Shown here: one piece after another, positions 1 to 8,621 of the stretch | How positions within the stretch are numbered: the first letter of the stretch is position 1 | Layout: each line of letters starts with the position of its first letter | Assembly (NCBI GenBank): GCA_963758505.1 | Contig: CAVWVJ010000001.1 | Span: 620,001 to 684,000 of the forward strand | Length of the DNA: 64,000 bases | DNA from: Korobacter sp963758505 | GTDB taxonomy: Bacteria; Acidobacteriota; Terriglobia; Terriglobales; Acidobacteriaceae | Direction: 5' to 3' | Notes under the pieces: generated by a model | Databases searched by the model: none | Told to the model about the DNA's origin: nothing | The model's input: the letters and a program-made list of their open reading frames with translations, nothing else | Made by a program: the position numbers and the translations under genes

Positions 1-47
1 CCCATCCACAGGGACATCATCAACAAAAGCCCGATTGCTTTTTTCAT
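1..47 (-). CDS. N-terminus of a secreted protein, cut by the window edge
   Basis: A leftward gene begins at the ATG at 47 and runs off the left edge after 15 codons. The visible residues are MKKAIGLLLMMSLWM, a typical signal-peptide start with two lysines and then a hydrophobic core. A purine-rich ribosome binding site (GAGAGGA) lies about 7 bases upstream on the minus strand. The product therefore looks exported, but nothing can be said about its function. The 290 bases between this start and the rightward gene at 338 must hold divergent promoters; I see no convincing -35/-10 pair there. Confidence 0.55.
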   Translation of the reverse strand, partial: MKKAIGLLLMMSLWM

Positions 48-337
48 GGGTATTTCCTCTCTCGCGGTTCATTTGTACTGCGTTTCAGTGCAGGGAATGC
101 GAACCGCGACGACCCGTGGCGGGCGGTACCGGCCTGAGCCTTACGAATATGCGTTGCACCAATGAGATAAGGACCGAAGAAAGGGGGCCGAGGGGCCACG
201 CGTCGTGCGTTCGTTGGGCTCGAAAGCGTGGTAAGCATACTCCGGCAGGATAAATCTGTACAGGCTTGGTGCATGGGTCTGCGTCCCGCCCCGAAACGTC
301 GTAAGATCGCTCGACTTCATTCTTTGCTGCGAGGACC

Positions 338-826
338 ATGCAAACTCTGTTTCGTTCCACCATTCTCCTGATCGCACTCACACTATCCGCGCACCTGGCT
401 TTCGCAGGCGGCAAAGACGTTCCTGTTCCCGCGACGTGTACACCCGAAGTCAATCGCGGCTTGCAGGATCTCATTCGCAGTAATACGCGCCGCGACGTCG
501 ACAACATCATGGTCTGCGGAATTGCGACACGGAAATCGCAAGTGCGCCGGGGCGGTCCCCACGGCAGCCATCATGTGATCCCGCTTGCAGTGAATTTGCC
601 GGATGACGGCACCGTCCAGGTGCAGGTTGTGATCAATGACGAGCTCGATGGAGTTGTGACCGCCAATGCCGGGGATCCTGTCTCTGCTTACGGACAGGGC
701 TACATCGCGCACGGTCCCTGGGCTGCGGGCGTGCACGACGTGCATTGTTCTACTCATCCTTCGGCGAACAACGGCTGGGTCGTAGTCGCGGGTGTCAAGA
801 CGCCAAGCTCCTGTCCTGCCAACTAA
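338..826 (+). CDS. Small secreted protein of unknown function
   Basis: This 162-aa protein starts with a clear Sec signal peptide (MQTLFRSTILLIALTLSAHL, cleavage probably after AFA near residue 23). The mature part is about 139 aa, with four cysteines (TCTPE, MVCGI, VHCST, SSCPA) that could form two disulfides, and a His-rich stretch GGPHGSHH. No family is recognised. GAGGA lies just before the ATG, rather close to it. Its stop is 5 bases from the stop of the convergent VWFA gene. Extracytoplasmic location is likely from the signal peptide and cysteines; a function cannot be given. Confidence 0.7.
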   Translation: MQTLFRSTILLIALTLSAHLAFAGGKDVPVPATCTPEVNRGLQDLIRSNTRRDVDNIMVCGIATRKSQVRRGGPHGSHHVIPLAVNLPDDGTVQVQVVINDELDGVVTANAGDPVSAYGQGYIAHGPWAAGVHDVHCSTHPSANNGWVVVAGVKTPSSCPAN

Positions 827-831
827 CCGCT

Positions 832-1893
832 CTAGGGTTGTGCGTAATAGCCGGAACGCGTGCGCACCTTGAGCCCCGGTTTGTCCACCTTTACGGTGAG
901 CGTGTGATACTCATTCGGCTGATCCGCTCTTGCTGCTTCAAAGGAGATCGAGTAGAAACTCTTGGCGTCATCCACACAGGCCGCCATCGCAGCAATAAGA
1001 TCGTTACTTGCATTGAACACTCTTCCGCCACTCTGCACGGCCAACACCTGTAGGCTCAAGTTCGCAGGCTGCACCTGGCCGGGAGAGGCAATCCCTTTCA
1101 CAAATTGCTCGTAGTAGGAGGTCCGGAGCGTACCCGCTTCCACCGCGCCGATGGGATCGATGGAATAGAGCGTGACGTTGGCTTCGCGCATCGCAGTCGA
1201 TTGCGCCACGATGGAATGGAACAACTGCTCCCCTTCCTTACGGGTCAGTTCGACGCCGGGGCCGGAGAGAAATGGCCATCCGGGACTGAACCAGATCATC
1301 AGTTTCCTCCCGGGCCGGGTCTTTTCATACGCCACAAGAGAGGTCAGGGTTTTCAGCGAAAGGTCGTAGCGCTCCGCCGCCCCGAAAAATCCCTGCGAGC
1401 GCGTCAGGTACCGCAGCCGGGTAATGTGCTGGTCGTACAAAGCGACGAGGTCTTTTCCATTGCGGGTCGGACTTTGCTGCACGACCGTGTCGCTATCGGA
1501 GAAGATAACCAGCCGCACCGGTTGCGGGAGTTTCCCATCGTTGGCCAGCAGGAACGTCTTCAATTGGCTTCGTTCGAACGAAACCTGGCTGAACGAGGCA
1601 TTTACCTCATCCACGACCAGCACGATCTCGATATCCGCTGCGGCGCCATCCACTTCACGGAAGGAAAGCAGCTCACGTGGCTGCTTATCGTCGAGGACAA
1701 CCAGGTCCTTTGGCTGAAGTCCGCGCGCGGCAGAGCCCGCCTTATCCGTTACCTGGACCTCCAAGTCGATCTTCCGGCCCGGGTTGATACTGCCCGACAG
1801 GGTGCTTCCTTGCAGCTTTTGCGGGGCTGCCGGCTCTTGCGGCGAGATCGTAGTGAGCGGAAGAAATACAAGGGCGCAAAGAAAGCGGCGCAT
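832..1893 (-). CDS. VWFA-related secreted protein (acidobacterial family)
   Basis: This 353-aa protein has an N-terminal signal sequence (MRRFLCALVFLPLTTIS). A short beta-rich domain follows (about residues 35-85, LEVQVTDKAGSAARGLQPKD), then a von Willebrand factor A fold (about 88-300, IEIVLVVDEVNASFSQV...), and the C-terminal signature VRTRSGYYAQP typical of the acidobacterial VWFA-related family. The metal site that is normally DxSxS reads DEVNASFS here, so ion binding may be altered or lost. Family members are exported and of unknown role, possibly adhesion or protein-protein interaction. The ATG at 1893 has GAGG 7 bases upstream on the minus strand. It is transcribed divergently from the hydrolase at 1997. 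Confidence 0.85.
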   Translation of the reverse strand: MRRFLCALVFLPLTTISPQEPAAPQKLQGSTLSGSINPGRKIDLEVQVTDKAGSAARGLQPKDLVVLDDKQPRELLSFREVDGAAADIEIVLVVDEVNASFSQVSFERSQLKTFLLANDGKLPQPVRLVIFSDSDTVVQQSPTRNGKDLVALYDQHITRLRYLTRSQGFFGAAERYDLSLKTLTSLVAYEKTRPGRKLMIWFSPGWPFLSGPGVELTRKEGEQLFHSIVAQSTAMREANVTLYSIDPIGAVEAGTLRTSYYEQFVKGIASPGQVQPANLSLQVLAVQSGGRVFNASNDLIAAMAACVDDAKSFYSISFEAARADQPNEYHTLTVKVDKPGLKVRTRSGYYAQP

Positions 1894-1996
1894 GAGAATA
1901 CCTCATCCTAAGGGATGCGGGATACGGGTGACGATTCGAGTCAAGATTTGTATTTCCCGCTCGCAAATTGCCTTTCCCAGAGGCCTCTTTCATACT

Positions 1997-2662
1997 ATGG
2001 GCGCTCTGAGCGAGATCCGAAATTTCGAAGAGACGGCCCCCGGGGAGGTTCCGGTTCGGGGCTTCCTCCATGCTCCGGCAACCGCAGCGGAGGACGGCCT
2101 GGTGCTGACCCATGGGGCGGGGGCAAACTGCCAGGCGCCGCTGTTGCGGACGTTGGCCGACGCATTTGCGGAGGCCGGCGTCACGGTGCTGCGCTGCGAT
2201 CTGCCGTTCCGGCAGGAGCGGCCGCACGGGCCGCCTCCACGCGGCAGTGCGGAACGCGATCAGCAGGGATTGCGCCATGCGGTCGAGGCGCTTCGCCGTA
2301 TCGTTCCCGGCCGCGTGTTTCTCGGTGGGCACTCTTACGGGGGACGGCAAGCCTCCATGCTGGCGGCGGCGCAGGCCGGTCTCGTGGAGGGGTTGCTGTT
2401 GCTGTCCTATCCTCTGCACCCGCCTCAGAAACCTGAGCAGCCCAGAACCGCGCATTTTCCCGAACTGAAGACGCCGGCGCTTTTCGTCAGTGGAAGCCGC
2501 GACGGCTTCGGGACGACGGAGGAGCTTGCGGAGGCTTTAACGCTCATTCCGGCGCGAACCGAATTGCTGACGATCGTGGGCTCGGGACACGAACTGAGGA
2601 CGAAGCGCAATGCCGAGGAGTTGCCGGCAACGGTAGTCACCGCCTTTCGCAAATTTGTTTGA
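1997..2662 (+). CDS. Alpha/beta hydrolase, KANL3/Tex30-like dienelactone-hydrolase type
   Basis: A 221-aa cytoplasmic alpha/beta hydrolase. The oxyanion region is LTHGAGANCQAPLL near residue 36, the nucleophile elbow is GGHSYGG (serine near residue 114), the acid is in SGSRDGFG and the histidine in GSGHEL. This arrangement fits the KANL3/Tex30-type small hydrolases, whose bacterial substrates are unknown. The frame is open further upstream, but the ATG at 1997 (MGALSEIRNFEE) gives the expected family length and leaves room for a divergent promoter with the VWFA gene. It is monocistronic as far as can be seen. Confidence 0.8.
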   Translation: MGALSEIRNFEETAPGEVPVRGFLHAPATAAEDGLVLTHGAGANCQAPLLRTLADAFAEAGVTVLRCDLPFRQERPHGPPPRGSAERDQQGLRHAVEALRRIVPGRVFLGGHSYGGRQASMLAAAQAGLVEGLLLLSYPLHPPQKPEQPRTAHFPELKTPALFVSGSRDGFGTTEELAEALTLIPARTELLTIVGSGHELRTKRNAEELPATVVTAFRKFV

Positions 2663-2818
2663 ATATTCGGGTCGGCCGTCGATTTATAGGTCAGTTACCC
2701 TACCCCCCTCCCCCACCCCTCTTGTATTTTCAGCAGCTTAGGCTGTGAAAAACTCGCAAAATATCGAAGATAGGAGAGTTATAGGCAAAATATTCCAAAC
2801 GCTAGGGTTAACCATAAC

Positions 2819-2838
2819 AGTTGCAGAATGCTGCAACT
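2819..2838. repeat. Perfect 8-bp inverted repeat, 4-nt loop
   Basis: AGTTGCAG, then AATG, then CTGCAACT. There is no T-tract on either side, so it is not a standard terminator. It lies inside a convergent intergenic region where no promoter operator would be expected. It could be a small RNA hairpin or a processing signal. Confidence 0.5.
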
Positions 2839-3035
2839 ATCGGCGATTCCGAAAGATTACTCAATCGACAACATCTTTTGCCCGGCACACGAAGCGCTGC
2901 GACCCAGCGAACAGCAGATCCCTACGTCGCTGGAACATTCCGATTACGCTCCTCTGGAGGACAACGCGAAAGAGTGCTGAAGGGGACGAATTTGTTTGCG
3001 GGCCAGCTGCCACACGGTTACGGGGAAAGCACCCC

Positions 3036-3061
3036 ACATTTGCAGAATAGGGTGCAAATGT
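3036..3061. repeat. 9-bp inverted repeat downstream of the kinase gene
   Basis: ACATTTGCA (3036-3044) and TGCAAATGT (3053-3061) are perfect inverted copies separated by 8 bases. It lies 43 bases beyond the kinase stop on the minus strand. It could end the kinase mRNA, but there is no U-run. It shares the core TTGCA with the inverted repeat at 2819. Confidence 0.5.
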
Positions 3062-3103
3062 CACGAAGTCTGTGACCGTTGAACGTGCTCGAGGTGACGG
3101 GAA

Positions 3104-5542
3104 TCAGTGCTGGAGCTGGTTGCGCTTCTCGAGGAAGGCATCGCGGCACTGCTTGGCGGTCGCCAGCAATTGAGGGTATTCGGGATCTTTGCGCACGGCG
3201 GCGAGAGCTTGATCTTTTTGCAGCGGCAGGTAGGCGCAATATCCGTCTTTCAGGGAACCCTTGATGATTCGGACGGCGAGATCCTCGTGGTTGCAAGACG
3301 CAAGAACGGTGGCGCCCCAGAAACGATTTTCCGGGTCAGGATCGGCAAGGGAGCGAGGCAGGGCTTCGCGAATCGTCTTATCAGCCTCGGCTGGGGTTTG
3401 GGTGAGGCATGCCCGGACGAAGACATTATTTGCGGTTTCGCCGGATGTCCGGCGGGCGGCCTGACGCGCTTGGTCGAGCTTTCCTTCGCGCAGATAGACC
3501 ATGGGGATATTCACGGAGGCCCATTCCGACCCGGGATCCGTGCGCAAGTAATCGAGGGCGCGTTCGGGCGTGCCAAGGGTCTCGAAGACGACGCTGCAGG
3601 AGCGGATCTGGTAGTCGCCGGGATCGAGGGCGAGGGCGATCTCGCATTCGCGCGCCGATTCTTCGAGCAGTCCGCCGTAGCGCAATACGTAGCTCATGGC
3701 GAAGTGCGCCATCACGTAGCGGGGTTGACGCTCGAGCAACGCCTTGGCTGCGGTATAGGCTCTTTCGAGTTCCCCCAGTTCCACCCAGTTGGTAATGAGG
3801 CGGGCGGCAGCCAACCCGTAGTTGGGATCGAGCGCGACGGCGCGTTCCAAGGCAGAGACCGACCGCTGAAACGCTTCGGGACCGCCATTGGAGTAGCGGG
3901 CATCGTAGTAATACCGCTCTCCCAGCGCGGCCCACGCGGGCGCGAAGGTTGCATCGAGCCCGACCGCGCGTTCCAACATCGGAATGGCTTCCTTATTGGG
4001 GTTCACGTCCTGGGAAAAGGCGAGGCTGCGGAGGTAAAGGTCGTAGGCTTCTTCGTTCCGGGGATGGGTAGCGTTTTCGGAAGATCCGGCGCCTACGCCC
4101 AATGCGGGTACCAGGCCCTGGCGCACCTTGGTCGTGATCTCGCCGCGCATGGCGATCAGGTCCACCGCGGGGAGATTGAGGGTTTCGCTCCAGGTGGTGC
4201 GATTGTTGGCGACATCGACGGCTTCCAAAGTGACCTGAAGCTGGTCGCCTTCCTTCAAATAATGTCCGGTGACGATGTTGGTGACGTGCATCTCGTGTCC
4301 TGCTCGTTCCATGTCAAGACCGGAAGAGATGTACTTGCTCGTGGTGGCAAAGGGACGGATCGATAGGGAGTGCACGTAACTCAAGGTGGTCGCGATTTCG
4401 TCGGGGAGCGCGAAGCGCAGGAAATCGACCGAGCTGTCAGCGCTCATATTCTGGAAAGGCAGCACGGCGACGGTGGTCGCTTGTGCCGACAACGGGCCGG
4501 TTGCAAGGTGACGGGCGACCATCCAAATCGCGAAGGCGGCCAAGGCAACAATGACAACGGCAGCGCCGACGCCCAGTTTCCAGTAGGCGCGCGCTGCGCT
4601 GGTTGAAGCGACGGGCTCGCCTTTCCGTGAGGAAGTCGCTGCGGTTGCCGGCAAAGCCTGGGCGGTGGGAGCAGGCCTGGTATCCAGGTCACGCTTGAGG
4701 CGCTGCAGGTCACTCCGCATTTCGGAGGCGTGCTGATAGCGCAGCAAGCGATCTTTTTCCAAAGCTTTGTTGATGATGTCTTCGAGCTTTGGGGGTGCAT
4801 CGGGATTGAGGCGGACCACAGGAACCGGCGCGGCATCGAGGATGGCTTTGAAGATGAGTGGGGTGGTATTGCCGCGAAAGGGGAGATTCCCGGTCGCCAT
4901 TTCGTAGAGAACGGCGCCGAAAGAGAAGAGATCGGTGCGGCTGTCGAGATCCTTGCCTTGCACCTGTTCGGGCGACATGTAGGCGACGGTGCCCAAGGTC
5001 GTGCCGGGAACGGTGAGATGATCTTCGTCGGGCGAGAAGGAGAGCGTTTCCGAGGAAGAGGAGACGCCGGTGGGCAGAATCTTCGCCAATCCAAAATCGA
5101 GGATCTTGGCGTGGCCGCGATCGGTGACGAAGAGGTTGGCGGGCTTGATGTCGCGATGCACGATGCCGCCGGTATGGGCGGCATCGAGGGCATCGGCGAT
5201 CTCGATGGCCAGCGACAGCAGGGTTTCGTTGGCCATGGGGCGCCCGTTGATGGCGTGTTTCAGCGTCTTGCCGCTGAGGAACTCCATGGCGAGGAAGAGC
5301 TGTCCTTCATGCTCGCCGATTTCGTAGATGGTGCAGATGTTCGGATGATTGAGGGCGGAGGCAGCGCGGGCTTCACGGCGAAAGCGTTCGAGGGACTGGG
5401 GATCCTGCGCGAGGTTTTCGGGCAGGAACTTCAAGGCGAGAAATCGGTTGAGAGCGGTGTCTTCGGCCTTGTAGACGACCCCCATCCCACCCCCGCCAAG
5501 CTTCTCGACGATGCGATAGTGTGAGATGGTTCGGCCGATCAT
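3104..5542 (-). CDS. Membrane Ser/Thr protein kinase with C-terminal TPR domain
   Basis: An 812-aa Hanks-type kinase. Residues 9-270 form the kinase domain, with a Gly loop GGGGMG at 16-21, Lys38, Glu57, the catalytic HRD at 129-131, DFG at 149-151 and the activation-segment motif AYMSPEQ; all key residues are present. A juxtamembrane stretch rich in Thr, Ala and Pro is followed by a single membrane span (LGVGAAVVIVALAAFAIW). Then comes a TolB/adenylate-cyclase-associated-type segment (TVAVLPFQNMSADSSVDFL) and several TPRs to the end. The frame continues 34 codons upstream, but the family start MIGRTISHYRIVEKLG at 5542 is clearly right. This layout is common in Acidobacteriota; it signals from the membrane, with unknown ligand and targets. 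Confidence 0.93.
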   Translation of the reverse strand: MIGRTISHYRIVEKLGGGGMGVVYKAEDTALNRFLALKFLPENLAQDPQSLERFRREARAASALNHPNICTIYEIGEHEGQLFLAMEFLSGKTLKHAINGRPMANETLLSLAIEIADALDAAHTGGIVHRDIKPANLFVTDRGHAKILDFGLAKILPTGVSSSSETLSFSPDEDHLTVPGTTLGTVAYMSPEQVQGKDLDSRTDLFSFGAVLYEMATGNLPFRGNTTPLIFKAILDAAPVPVVRLNPDAPPKLEDIINKALEKDRLLRYQHASEMRSDLQRLKRDLDTRPAPTAQALPATAATSSRKGEPVASTSAARAYWKLGVGAAVVIVALAAFAIWMVARHLATGPLSAQATTVAVLPFQNMSADSSVDFLRFALPDEIATTLSYVHSLSIRPFATTSKYISSGLDMERAGHEMHVTNIVTGHYLKEGDQLQVTLEAVDVANNRTTWSETLNLPAVDLIAMRGEITTKVRQGLVPALGVGAGSSENATHPRNEEAYDLYLRSLAFSQDVNPNKEAIPMLERAVGLDATFAPAWAALGERYYYDARYSNGGPEAFQRSVSALERAVALDPNYGLAAARLITNWVELGELERAYTAAKALLERQPRYVMAHFAMSYVLRYGGLLEESARECEIALALDPGDYQIRSCSVVFETLGTPERALDYLRTDPGSEWASVNIPMVYLREGKLDQARQAARRTSGETANNVFVRACLTQTPAEADKTIREALPRSLADPDPENRFWGATVLASCNHEDLAVRIIKGSLKDGYCAYLPLQKDQALAAVRKDPEYPQLLATAKQCRDAFLEKRNQLQH

Positions 5543-5583
5543 GAAAGTCTGAGTATGTTGGCAGGATGTGGGGGTGAAGTCAA

Positions 5584-5614
5584 CGAACGCTGCGCGTTCT
5601 TCCCTCAGGAGGAC
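5584..5614. repeat. Direct repeat, copy 1 (31 bp)
   Basis: The unit reads CGAACGCTGCGCGTTC, three variable bases, then CCTCAGGAGGAC. It contains a small palindrome GAACGC-TGC-GCGTTC. A second copy lies 154 bases to the right, in the same gap between the kinase start and the ffh stop. Confidence 0.7.
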
Positions 5615-5643
5615 TGGTAGTAAGCGGAAACAGCAGGTTGCCA

Positions 5644-5668
5644 CGTCGCTGCGCTCCTCGCAATGACA
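5644..5668. repeat. Dispersed-type repeat containing CTCCTCGCAATGACA
   Basis: On the minus strand this reads TGTCATTGCGAGGAGCGCAG and continues CGACG. From memory this closely matches a motif dispersed in intergenic DNA of many bacterial genomes. It sits between the two copies of the 31-bp repeat, so this gap appears to be built of several dispersed elements. Confidence 0.55.
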
Positions 5669-5737
5669 AGAGAGAGGGACGGAGGGGTGAGAGCGTTGCC
5701 CGCTGGCCGCGGAGCAAAACGCGAGATCCTTCGGCTG

Positions 5738-5768
5738 CGAACGCTGCGCGTTCTCCGCTCAGGAGGAC
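5738..5768. repeat. Direct repeat, copy 2 (31 bp)
   Basis: Reads CGAACGCTGCGCGTTC, three variable bases, GCTCAGGAGGAC; it differs from copy 1 only in and near the three central bases. It is flanked by GCGAGATCCTTCGGCTG. On the minus strand the block reads GTCCTCCTGAGCGGAG..., resembling the CCTGAGCGNAG...AAGGATCT elements scattered through acidobacterial intergenic DNA. Confidence 0.7.
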
Positions 5769-5783
5769 AAGGCGGGAGAAAAG

Positions 5784-7145
5784 CTACATGCCGGGGGGCA
5801 TTTTCATTCCGCTCAGACGTTTGGCGAAGCTCGGCTTTGACATGGTCTTGAACATCTTGCGCATTTGCGAGTACTGGCGGAGGAGCTGGTTGACTTCCTG
5901 CACGCTGGTTCCCGAGCCATTGGCGATGCGCTTGCGTCGGCTGCCGTTGATGACGTCGTGATGCTCACGCTCGTGCTGCGTCATGGAGTTGATGATGGCT
6001 TCCACGCGGCTGAGTTCCTTGTCGTCGACCTTGTCGGCAACCTGTTGCAGACCGGCGAAGGGGCCGATGCGCGGCAGCATGCCGATGATGCTTTGTAACG
6101 ATCCGAGCTTCTTGACCTGCTTGAGCTGATCGCGGAAGTCGGCGAGCGAGAAGCCGTCGCCGCTGAGGGCCTTATTGGCGAAGGCTTCGGACTGCTTCTT
6201 GTCGATGGTGGATTCGGCTTTTTCGATGAGCGAGAGGATGTCGCCCATGCCGAGGATGCGGCCGACGATGCGGTCGGGATGAAAAGGTTCGAGGGCATCG
6301 TACTTTTCGCCGATGCCGATGAACTTGATGGGCTGGCCGGTAACGTGGCGGATGGAGAGCGCCGCGCCGCCGCGGGCATCGCCGTCCATCTTGGTGAGGA
6401 CGACGCCGGTGAGGGTCAGCTTGTCGTGGAACTCTTTCGCGGAGTTGACCGCGTCCTGCCCCGTCATAGCGTCGGCAACGAAGAGAATCTCCTGCGGGTT
6501 GAGCAGCGACTTCAGGTGCTGCATCTCGTCCATCAACTGCTCGTCGATGTGGAGGCGGCCGGCAGTATCGACGATGAGGATGTTGCAGCCATTCGCGATG
6601 GCTTCGCGGCGCGCTTCTTTCGCGAGACGGACGACGGTGTCGGTGTTGGCTTCTTCGACTTTTCCTTCGTAGAGCTGCGCCTTGATGGACTGCGCGACGA
6701 CTTTGAGTTGCTCGCGCGCGGCGGGGCGGTAGACGTCGACCGAAACGAGCAGGGGACGGTGGCCGCCGTTCTTGAGCCAGTTGGCGAGCTTGCCGGAGGT
6801 GGTGGTTTTACCCGAGCCTTGCAGGCCGGCCATGAGGATGACAGTGGGCGGCTGCGAGGCGAATTTCACCTTGGCGGTGTCTTTGCCGAGGATGGCGATC
6901 AGCTCGTCACGCACGATCTTGATGACCTGCTCGGCGGGAGAGAGGGCGGTCATGACCTGCTGGCCGAGCGCCTTTTCGCGGATGTGGTCGATGAGGTCTT
7001 TCACGACCTTGAAATTGACGTCGGCTTCGAGCAGCGCGAGGCGGATTTCGCGCAGGGCTTCACCCATGTTCTCTTCGGTGAGCTTGCCCTGTCCGCGCAG
7101 GTTCTTAAATGCTCGCTGGAGCTTCTCGGAAAGGTTCTCAAACAT
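5784..7145 (-). CDS. ffh: Signal recognition particle protein Ffh (SRP54)
   Basis: A 453-aa SRP GTPase, the usual length. An N-terminal helical bundle (MFENLSEKLQRAFKNLRGQG) is followed by the G domain with G1 GLQGSGKTT near residue 107, the DTAGR motif and TKMDGDARGG. The C-terminal M domain contains MLPRIGPF and ends in a Met/Pro-rich tail (GMKMPPGM). It binds 4.5S RNA and hydrophobic signal sequences and delivers ribosomes to FtsY at the membrane. It lies alone here: the SRP neighbours rpsP, rimM and trmD are not downstream; repeats are found there instead. No SRP RNA gene was seen nearby. Confidence 0.97.
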   Translation of the reverse strand: MFENLSEKLQRAFKNLRGQGKLTEENMGEALREIRLALLEADVNFKVVKDLIDHIREKALGQQVMTALSPAEQVIKIVRDELIAILGKDTAKVKFASQPPTVILMAGLQGSGKTTTSGKLANWLKNGGHRPLLVSVDVYRPAAREQLKVVAQSIKAQLYEGKVEEANTDTVVRLAKEARREAIANGCNILIVDTAGRLHIDEQLMDEMQHLKSLLNPQEILFVADAMTGQDAVNSAKEFHDKLTLTGVVLTKMDGDARGGAALSIRHVTGQPIKFIGIGEKYDALEPFHPDRIVGRILGMGDILSLIEKAESTIDKKQSEAFANKALSGDGFSLADFRDQLKQVKKLGSLQSIIGMLPRIGPFAGLQQVADKVDDKELSRVEAIINSMTQHEREHHDVINGSRRKRIANGSGTSVQEVNQLLRQYSQMRKMFKTMSKPSFAKRLSGMKMPPGM

Positions 7146-7163
7146 GATTGCGGGGATACTCCG

Positions 7164-7182
7164 GTTAAAAGACTATTTTAAC
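7164..7182. promoter_or_regulatory. Inverted repeat in the ffh/MFS divergent promoter region
   Basis: GTTAAAA (7164-7170) and TTTTAAC (7176-7182) are inverted with 5 bases between. It lies 19 bases upstream of the ffh start and about 60 bases upstream of the MFS start. It overlaps an AT-rich hexamer (TAAAAT on the minus strand) that could serve as the ffh -10. An operator role is possible; no regulator is adjacent. Confidence 0.35.
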
Positions 7183-7241
7183 AGGGCGGGGCGGAAGCAA
7201 TTGCTTTTCGAGGGCTGCGGTTGCACAATGTCGCTCCCTCA

Positions 7242-8519
7242 ATGACTGAGAAAATTTCCGCGCGAGAGCGACTTTCCGGCGCCATGGTCGTTGTTCTCGT
7301 GCTGCTCGGGATCAGCGTATTCATTAATTACATCGACCGCGGCAATCTTTCCATCGCCGCGCCGCTCATCGAGAGCGAACTGCGCATGGACCCTTCGAAG
7401 CTGGGGATCCTGCTCTCCGCGTTTTTCTGGACGTATGCATGCCTCCAGCCTGTGTATGGGTGGCTGGTGGACCGCTGGAACGTATATTGGCTGCTCGCCG
7501 GGGGATACCTGCTGTGGTCCGTGGCGACTGCGGCAACGGGGTTCGTGCATGTCTTCGCTGCGCTCTTCGCGCTGCGGCTCTGTGTGGGATTGGGCGAGGC
7601 GGTGTCATTCCCGGCATATTCCAAGATCATTGCGCTCAATTATCCGGAAGAGCATCGCGGGATTGCGAACGCCGTGGTGGCGAGCGGCTTGTCCATTGGA
7701 CCGGGCTTCGGCATTCTGCTCGGCGGCACGCTGATGTCGCGCTTTGGCTGGCGGCCTTTTTTTATCGCGCTCGGCGTCTGCAGCCTGCTCTGGCTGCCGT
7801 TCTGGATCAAGTGGATGCCGAAGCGAAACGTGGTTCCGGCTGAAGACGCGACCGCAGCCCCCAGCCTTCTGGAATTCGTCAGGCTGCGGTCGGCGTGGGG
7901 AACCTGCGTCGGGTTGTTCTGCAACAACTACGTGAACTACTTCCTGCTGACGTGGATTCCGTATTACCTGGTGCGCGAGCGACACTGCTCCATGGCGGAG
8001 ATGGCAAAGATCGGCGGAGCCGGCTACCTGGTCAGTGCGGGTTGCGCCACGGCTTGCGGGTGGCTCTCGGACCGGTGGATCCGGGCGGGCGGAACGCCTA
8101 CGCGGGTAAGAAAAGCTTTCACTGGAGGCGGCATCGGGATGTGTGGTCTCTTGCTCTCGGTCTCTGCTTTCATTCGCGCGCCCGGTCTCTCCTTGCTGCT
8201 GCTGGTTTTGGGGATGGGGTTTTATGGCGTCGCCTCCTCGAATACCTGGGCGATCTCGCAGACCATCGCCGGACCCCGGGCCGCGGGGAGATGGGTGGGA
8301 TTCCAGAACTGCATTGGGAACCTGGCGGGCGTGACCGTACCCGTGGTCACGGGGTTCGCGCTGCGGCGTACCGGACACTTCCATTGGGCTTTCGCGCTGG
8401 TAGCGATGGTCGCGTTGGCGGGTACCGCGGCGTGGTACTTCCTGGTGGGTCCGGTGCAACAGGCGGAATGGAAGCGGAAGACGCCGGCGGCAGCGGCCAT
8501 CGCGGCTGTCGCTGAATAG
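7242..8519 (+). CDS. MFS transporter, anion:cation symporter (ACS) type
   Basis: A 425-aa protein with about 12 hydrophobic segments. The first helix region contains NYIDRGNLSIAAPLI, typical of the ACS branch of the major facilitator superfamily, and the loop 2-3 region contains GWLVDRWN. That branch mainly imports organic anions such as hexuronates, glucarate, phthalate or tartrate together with protons. The substrate here cannot be read from sequence. A TTG 7 codons upstream (7221) is in frame, but the ATG at 7242 (MTEKISARERLSG) is the more natural start. No catabolic genes flank it, so the context gives no hint of the substrate. Confidence 0.85.
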   Translation: MTEKISARERLSGAMVVVLVLLGISVFINYIDRGNLSIAAPLIESELRMDPSKLGILLSAFFWTYACLQPVYGWLVDRWNVYWLLAGGYLLWSVATAATGFVHVFAALFALRLCVGLGEAVSFPAYSKIIALNYPEEHRGIANAVVASGLSIGPGFGILLGGTLMSRFGWRPFFIALGVCSLLWLPFWIKWMPKRNVVPAEDATAAPSLLEFVRLRSAWGTCVGLFCNNYVNYFLLTWIPYYLVRERHCSMAEMAKIGGAGYLVSAGCATACGWLSDRWIRAGGTPTRVRKAFTGGGIGMCGLLLSVSAFIRAPGLSLLLLVLGMGFYGVASSNTWAISQTIAGPRAAGRWVGFQNCIGNLAGVTVPVVTGFALRRTGHFHWAFALVAMVALAGTAAWYFLVGPVQQAEWKRKTPAAAAIAAVAE

Positions 8520-8621
8520 CAGACCTCACTTTCAAGAAAAACCACCGTGGCAGCTATGTAAAGAATCGTTCGGGCGCGAGTCTTCTTTCCTCCCGCCGGG
8601 TCTAATTAACTGGGGAGTTAA

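Larger units (their letters stand above)
2663..3103. other. 441-bp convergent intergenic region without a convincing gene
   Basis: This lies between the stops of the hydrolase (plus) and the kinase (minus). It opens with a C-rich run (about 2697-2722). It contains two good inverted repeats, at 2819-2838 and 3036-3061, listed separately. A frame of about 100 codons is open on the plus strand (2745-3050), but it has no good ribosome binding site, is rich in Arg/Thr/Ser as expected for chance GC-rich frames, and resembles no family I know. Confidence 0.6.

Noticed and set aside
2745..3050. Possible 101-aa protein in the gap before the kinase
   Set aside because: No ribosome binding site, no family, and a composition typical of chance frames.
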